Below, piece after piece: positions 58,481 through 64,000 of a DNA stretch of 64,000 nt. Every line of letters begins with the position of its first letter. Positions within the stretch are counted from its first letter, which is position 1. Source of the DNA: Megachile rotundata (Eukaryota; Arthropoda; Insecta; Hymenoptera; Megachilidae); the NCBI RefSeq assembly GCF_050947335.1, contig NC_134989.1, positions 10,719,501 to 10,783,500 on the forward strand. Reading direction: 5' to 3'. A program made the translations under genes and the position numbers. The notes under the pieces were generated by a model. That model had not been told where the DNA came from. It did not search any database and saw only the letters and a program-made list of their open reading frames with translations.

Positions 58481-59415
58481 CATGGTTTCTGCGCATGGTG
58501 TTTTCTACGCGTTGATTATCTGCGCATGGTATTTTCTACGCGTTGATATTCTGCGCATGGTATTTCCTACGCGTAGAATTTTCTGCGCATGGTATTTCCT
58601 ACGCATTGTTCTTCTGCGCATGGTATTTCCTACGCGTTGATCTTCTGCGCATGGTATTTTCTACGCGTTGATGTTCTGCGCATGGTATTTCCTACGCGTT
58701 GATATTCTGCGCATGGTATTTCCTACGCATTGTTCTTCTGCGCATGGTGTATCCTACGCGTTGATCTTCTGCGCATGGTATATTCTACGCGCATCAGTTC
58801 TACGCATGGTATTTCCTACGCGCATCAGTTCTGCGCATGGTATTTCCTACGCGTTGATCTTCTGCGTATGGTATTTCCTACGCGTTGATCTTCTGCGCAT
58901 GGTATATTCTACGCGCATCAGTTCTACGCATGGTATTTCCTACGCGCATCAGTTCTGCGCATGGTATTTCCTACGCGTTGATCTTCTGCGTATGGTATTT
59001 CCTACGCGTTGATCTTCTGCGTATGGTATTTCCTACGCGTTGATCTTCTACGCATGGTATTTCCTACGCGTTGATCTTTTGCGCATGGTATTTCCTACGC
59101 GTTGATCTTTTGCGCATGGTATTTCCTACGCGTTGATCTTCTACGCATGGTATTTCCTACGCGTTGATCTTTTGCGCATGGTATTTCCTACGCGTTGATC
59201 TTTTGCGCATGGTATTTCCTACGCGTTGATCTTTTGCGCATGGTATTTCCTACGCGTTGATCTTCTGCGCATGGTATTTCCTACGCGTTGATCTCCTGCG
59301 CATGGTATATCCTACGCGCATCAGTTCTGCGCATGGTATTTCCTACGCGCATCAATTCTGCGCATGGTATTTCTTATACGTTGAGTATACTACGCATGGT
59401 ATTCACACGTTGTAT
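58481..59415. repeat. 31-bp minisatellite, GCGCATGGTATTTCC + ACGCGTTGATC
   Basis: About thirty units. Each has TGCGCATGG, TATTTCCTACGCG and either TTGATCTTC or CATCAGTTC. Variants (TACGCATGG, TTTTGCGC) recur in groups, showing block duplication. All three frames give the same cyclic peptide, hence 99- and 114-codon artefact frames. Confidence 0.95.
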
Positions 59416-61125
59416 TCCTCACTCATTATACTCTCTTCACTAGTATCATATCACAACGTGTTTCTACTCATTATATCGCCACAGTTTATAATACTATACT
59501 ATATTCTCCAACTGCATCCAACTCAATATCCGATCCTAAATATCACCCGCTTCTAAACCGCCTCCAACGACACAACAATTCAACTTTCCCACACTCTCCC
59601 AAATTTCAACTTCCCAAAGAAACTAACTTTTTGCAAATATACTCATACATGTACATGTATAATTTTGCTTTATTCGTGTTATACTCTTCCTACATTCATA
59701 CCATCACAACTTACAACCATCTTCCCAACACAAATCGCGAGTCATTAAATGGCGCAGTGTTACCACCATAAATGACCGTTCCCACGCTAAGTTCCGTCGC
59801 CGGCCAACAGGTATACGTCGGCTAATAACGAATCGAACACGTTCGACGTTAATCGAAGCTCCCTAGAAAGCGCGTAGATTGCGAACGCGTTCGAGGGGCG
59901 CCTTGATCGACCGGCTGGCTATCCGGGTAATGCTAATCGAGTACGCAGAGGCCCCGTACTCGTATTATGGTCCGCGAGGAAAAATAATAGGCCGAGCAGG
60001 TCACTATGGCGACATTATCCCGTTAGGCTTGAAAGTATATTTTCTACTTGTTGTGTGGCGATGACTGCGCTCTGGCCGGGCCTCTTTGCAGGCCGCCAGG
60101 ACAACGTTCAACCAAGATTACCGCTTTGCCACCTGAGCCTTATTCGGTTAACTGACATCCACGTATCGACTTCTTCGCTATCTTTTTACTCTTCTTTGTA
60201 TTTATATACTCTCTGATTGTACTGCTTTATGTTATATAACGTGTTTTATACGCATAAGAGGGTTCAGAGTTAGACTGCACTTTGGTCACTTGGTGCTAAG
60301 TCTAATTTCTACGTCCAGAAATGTTCAGATGGTAAAAGTAGATATAGGAGTTTAAATAAATTTCTAAATAGTACTACTTAGTTATCAAATTTGTCTCACA
60401 CAATATTTGCAATATTTTTAGTCCTTGAATATGAACTTCGGAAATTATTTAATCTTCCATAATAATATTTGTGAAGATCAGAAAAATACAATCGCAAAGA
60501 TACGTCATTGCGAACATGAAAAAAACTCGCGCAATCCATCAACCACCATTATATACTATCCCCATTTCCCGTACAAATTTGAAAACAAGGTCAAATGATT
60601 CAGGCGTCGTTGAATAATTTTTTCATCGTTGCGCCCGTCGGTAAAGTAGATCGCCGAAGAAAGATTCTTTGTTATTGCAACGCGTACGCGATTAAAGCGG
60701 GAGAAGGAGAGAGAAAGAGAGGAGAAACGATCGGGAACGTTTATTAACACTCTGCGTAAGCTGGTTCTCGCGATGCTCGCTTTCGCGAACGGACTTCTTC
60801 CTCTTCGAACTTCTTCCTCCACGAGCCTCTTTCTTCCTACATGACCCTTCTTCTCTCTTTTTCGAAACGAGCCGAGTCGGGTTCGCGCGTTTTACGGTGT
60901 TTACCTCGGCTTCTGCTATTCTGAGACGCGTTCTGTATGAACAGTACACCGAGCTCGGATTTTTTAAACATTCTTGCCGCGTGTCGTGATGCCTTTTATT
61001 GTCGAGATTATTTTCAGCGCGCGCGCGTGTGGACCGGGCGCACCAAGAACGCCCATTCTCTGATTATCGGCGAGATTATCTTTCAAAAACGGGCCTCTTG
61101 TTTTTCTGTAACGTTTAATTAGAAA
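59416..61125. other. Spacer with CpG-rich islands 59740-60180 and 60480-61120
   Basis: The second island has a GAGA tract at 60700-60727. Frames of 60-88 codons, none with domains. No gene called. Confidence 0.4.
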
Positions 61126-61995
61126 TTTGGCAATTTTTGGATTTGAGAGTTTAAGAAATGGAAATTTGGGAGTTTGAGGATTTGCAAAATTTTAGATTTG
61201 AAGTTTTGAATATTTGGAAGTTTGAGAATTTGGGGATCTAGGGATTTGCAAATTAGAGAATTTGGAAATTTGAGAATTTGGGGATTTAGGGATTTGGAAA
61301 TTTGAGAATTTGGGGATCTAGGGATTTGGAATTTAGAGAATTTGAGGTTCTAGGGATTTGGAATTTTGGGAATTAGTGGATCTAGGAATTTGGAATTTTG
61401 GGAATTAATGGATCTAGGGATTTGGCATTTTGGGAATTGGTGGAACTAGGGATTTTTTAACTCTGAGAATTAGAGGATCTAGGGATTTTTCATTTGGAGA
61501 ATGTGGAAATCTAGGGATTTGGAACTTTGAGGATTAGGGGATCTAGGGATTCAAAACTTTGAGAATTTGGAAATCTAGGTATTTGGAATTTTGAGAATTT
61601 TGGGATCTAGGGATTTTTAACTTTGTGAAGGTGGAAATCTGCTGATTTTTAACTTTGAGAATTTAGAAATCTAGTAGTTTTGAACTTTGAGAGCTTGGAA
61701 ATCTAGGGATTTGTTACTTTGAGAATTTGGAAATCTAGGGATTTTTAACTTTGAGAATTTAGGGATCTAGGGATTTTTAGCTTTGAGAATTTAGGGATCT
61801 AGGGATTTGTAACTTTGAGAATGCTGGAATCTAGGGATTTGAAAATATGAGAATTTGTTAATCTAGGAAGTTGAAAGTTTTCGAATTTGGAAACTAGGGA
61901 ATTTGTTTATTTGGATACTTGAAATGTACGACTTTGGAAATTACACAATTTGGAAGTTTAAAAATTTAGTAGTCTACCTACTTGGAAGTTTGACA
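61126..61995. repeat. G-skewed minisatellite, core GATCTAGGGATTTTTAACTTTG
   Basis: Composite units of 27-31 bp with GGGATCTAGGGATTT and AACTTTGAGAATT, about twenty-five copies. Left edge has shorter GGAATTTGGG units. Confidence 0.9.
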
Positions 61996-62760
61996 ATTTT
62001 TAATTTGTAACTTTGAAAATTAAACAATTTCAATTTTGTAAACTTAAGAAATGAGATAATTAAAGCTTTATAAATTTAGAACCTAAAGAATTTACTTGAT
62101 TACTTGAAAATTTGCAACGAATATCACCAACACCAAGATTCGAACCACGATAAGAATAGCCTATAACCATCCGTCAGCAAACGGAAAGGAAAGTTTCCCT
62201 GTTTTCACCATGTCTCCCTTAAATAGCCAGATATTGCCGTTCGTCGTTTGTCGAACGATGTATTTTCAGACTTTAACACGAACTGTATCGTCCGTTTGAA
62301 TGGTACACCCTAAATTATCCGGTTTTAGTCAGCTGGATTCCTAAATTAGAAGGCACCTCCTTGCACAACGGTCACACCGGAAAAAATGCTTTCTCTTCTT
62401 CTGCTTTCCACGCCTGCGGAGCTACAAGTAATAATATTGACAAATTCTGTACGGTAACGGTAACGAGGATAGCTCTTATTGTCGACGACAGGTCTGCCTT
62501 TTCCCTCGCGCAGGGGCACCGTGTCAACCCTCTTTGTATTTTCTAGAAACGACACTGGGAACCCGTGAAAAATTGATCCTCGCAAACGAGTCAATCGTCT
62601 TGTCATAATACGGACCCCTCTTTCGCACAATTTGTGGAAAGATGGGATAATTTTGGTAGAAACTCGAGTTTGGTGACGTTTTCGGTCAAATTTTGGTCGC
62701 CATTTTTTGGTCAAATTTTGAGAGAGTATCAAGATTTAATTTATATCACATGTTCAAGAT
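61996..62760. other. Spacer with balanced island 62110-62720
   Basis: A 128-codon minus frame (62346-62732) shows no domain and no signal peptide. Not called. Confidence 0.4.
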
Positions 62761-63115
62761 AGAGGTATGCAACTTCTTGGACAGATGTATGATGCAAAGG
62801 TTTAATCATATGTGGGGATATAGAGATGCGAAGATATGTATAGAAATGTGATGATATATGGATCTACAGATTTAGATCTAAAGATGAATGCAGTTATACA
62901 AGATCACGAGATATAGGAATCTAGTTACGTACATAAAGATCCAAAGATATGAGAATATGAATAAGAATATGATTTGTTATACAAAGATCTGGAGATCCAA
63001 TGATAAAAACATCAGAAGTATTTGTGAATATAGGAATCTGATATAGAGATCTTCAGATCTGTATCTAAGAATATATCTCGTAATTTTCGTAAGATCGTAA
63101 ATATATCTAGTTTAG
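62761..63115. repeat. Degenerate GATATAGAGAT/GATCTA repeats
   Basis: Loose recurrence of AGATATG, GATCTACAGAT and AAGATCCAAAGATATG. Strongly decayed. Confidence 0.55.
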
Positions 63116-64000
63116 TGATCTAAGATGATCGTATAAAATGTTCTTCAAGATTTTTCCGGATCGAAGAATATTGGTTTGAAATGCAGAACTGTTCTTGAAA
63201 CAATACAAATTTCTCCCTTCCTGCCCCGCTTCATTAAAATGGAATGTATTATACCAGCAGCCGGAAGTTGCAGAATTTTTAATCGCAGAAGGAAAGATTC
63301 ATTTGCATCTATCATGCTTAGTGGCCGCGAAGAATAAAAACGGACGATTATATCGGTCGATGAAAAGGGGAAAATGAAAACCTGTTCAACAGAAGTGTCT
63401 TTGTCTGACTCGGTATTTATTGAAGATCGGGATTTTTTTATATGTCGATTAACTTCTTTCCAAATATCTCTTCGTGGCTTTTAATAATCCTTTTATTTTA
63501 TGAACTTCGGTTTGTTGAAGAAATCGATATCATAGTGTAACATATGAATTGTTGACAAAAGATGATCTGAGTCACAAAGTTATATATTTAGTCACAAAGT
63601 GATATATGAACAATGCTATCATACTTTCAGATTGTAATCTCAATGTAATCTATCAGAGTCATCCATACTTTCAAATTTGTATTCCCTATTTATTATAACT
63701 TTACAATTTTATATACAGAAAAATTGAGTACACTTAATTCAAAATTTAATATATCCACAAATGCAACTAACTATACCAAGTTTCAGTCTTCAAAGTTTAA
63801 AAATGTTCCACGTTATATTCAACAAAATCGCATAATTAAATAGAACCGTAAAAAATCCGTGCCGCTTAAGACGATAGAACCGCGATAAGAGCGAAAAAAG
63901 TGGGAAAACAGGCACAGCAGGTCAGGAGCCGTAAGCGTATCGTTTATACAATAATTCCTGTTCACGCTAGCTACACATGTATCCGAAGGAGAGACGATAG
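63116..64000. other. AT-rich spacer to the right edge
   Basis: A 60-codon plus frame at 63195-63377 has no recognisable features. No exon at the right edge is supported. Confidence 0.4.

Noticed and set aside
62105..62170. GGTTCGAATCT on the minus strand as a tRNA B box
   Set aside because: No A box at the right distance and no cloverleaf can be drawn.
1..64000. CRISPR array
   Set aside because: The tandem repeats have no unique spacers of constant length and the DNA is clearly from an animal nucleus.

Overview
This window looks like animal nuclear DNA from an insect, most likely a hymenopteran (bee, wasp or ant). Reasons: one spliced gene with GT..AG boundaries and a TATA box, no bacterial-type operons, AT-rich spacers broken by CpG-rich islands with no visible CpG depletion, several stretches of GGTTAGGTTA (close to the TTAGG insect telomere word), long tandem arrays, and small DNA transposons flanked by TA or TTAA. 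The species cannot be fixed from sequence alone.

Only one protein-coding gene is well supported. It lies at the extreme left end on the minus strand. A TATA box (1140-1147) precedes a 20-codon first coding exon encoding a signal peptide (1007-1066). A 779-bp intron follows, then a second exon (1-227) that runs off the window. The product is a small secreted protein with a C-x3-C-x13-C-x3-C pattern and a Ser/Thr-rich tail. I do not recognise the family.

The remaining 63 kb has no other convincing gene. It alternates among three kinds of DNA. (1) AT-rich unique spacer. (2) GC/CpG-rich islands (about 6.75-8.05, 8.9-9.2, 10.2-11.2, 12.0-12.7, 17.0-17.7, 20.8-21.4, 24.6-25.1, 27.6-28.3, 28.8-30.9, 31.75-32.8, 34.0-34.6, 36.9-37.5, 43.4-44.2, 45.5-46.1, 49.1-49.7, 51.5-52.0, 54.3-54.7, 59.7-60.2, 60.5-61.1 and 62.1-62.7 kb). 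Many islands carry GAGA tracts, and some carry motif-like words such as X-boxes, CRE-like sites and ATGGCG words. They look like candidate regulatory islands. (3) About thirty tandem arrays with units from 6 to 160 bp.

The arrays fall into classes. One is a strand-asymmetric AATTTCCAAA/TTTGGAAATT class present in both orientations. Another is a set of ACGCGT- or GCGTGG-containing minisatellites with 15, 30 and 31-bp units. A third is a set of 95-160 bp repeats. Two copies of one 15-bp minisatellite family sit with a long-TIR transposon, intact at 15408-16824 and inverted and truncated at 38464-39466. Two other short non-autonomous DNA elements are present: a TTAA-flanked piggyBac-type element at 46316-46529 and a CAGGGTG-ended element at 27063-27618. 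Almost all long open frames in the window are by-products of these arrays, or of purine/pyrimidine-rich tracts, and are not annotated as genes.
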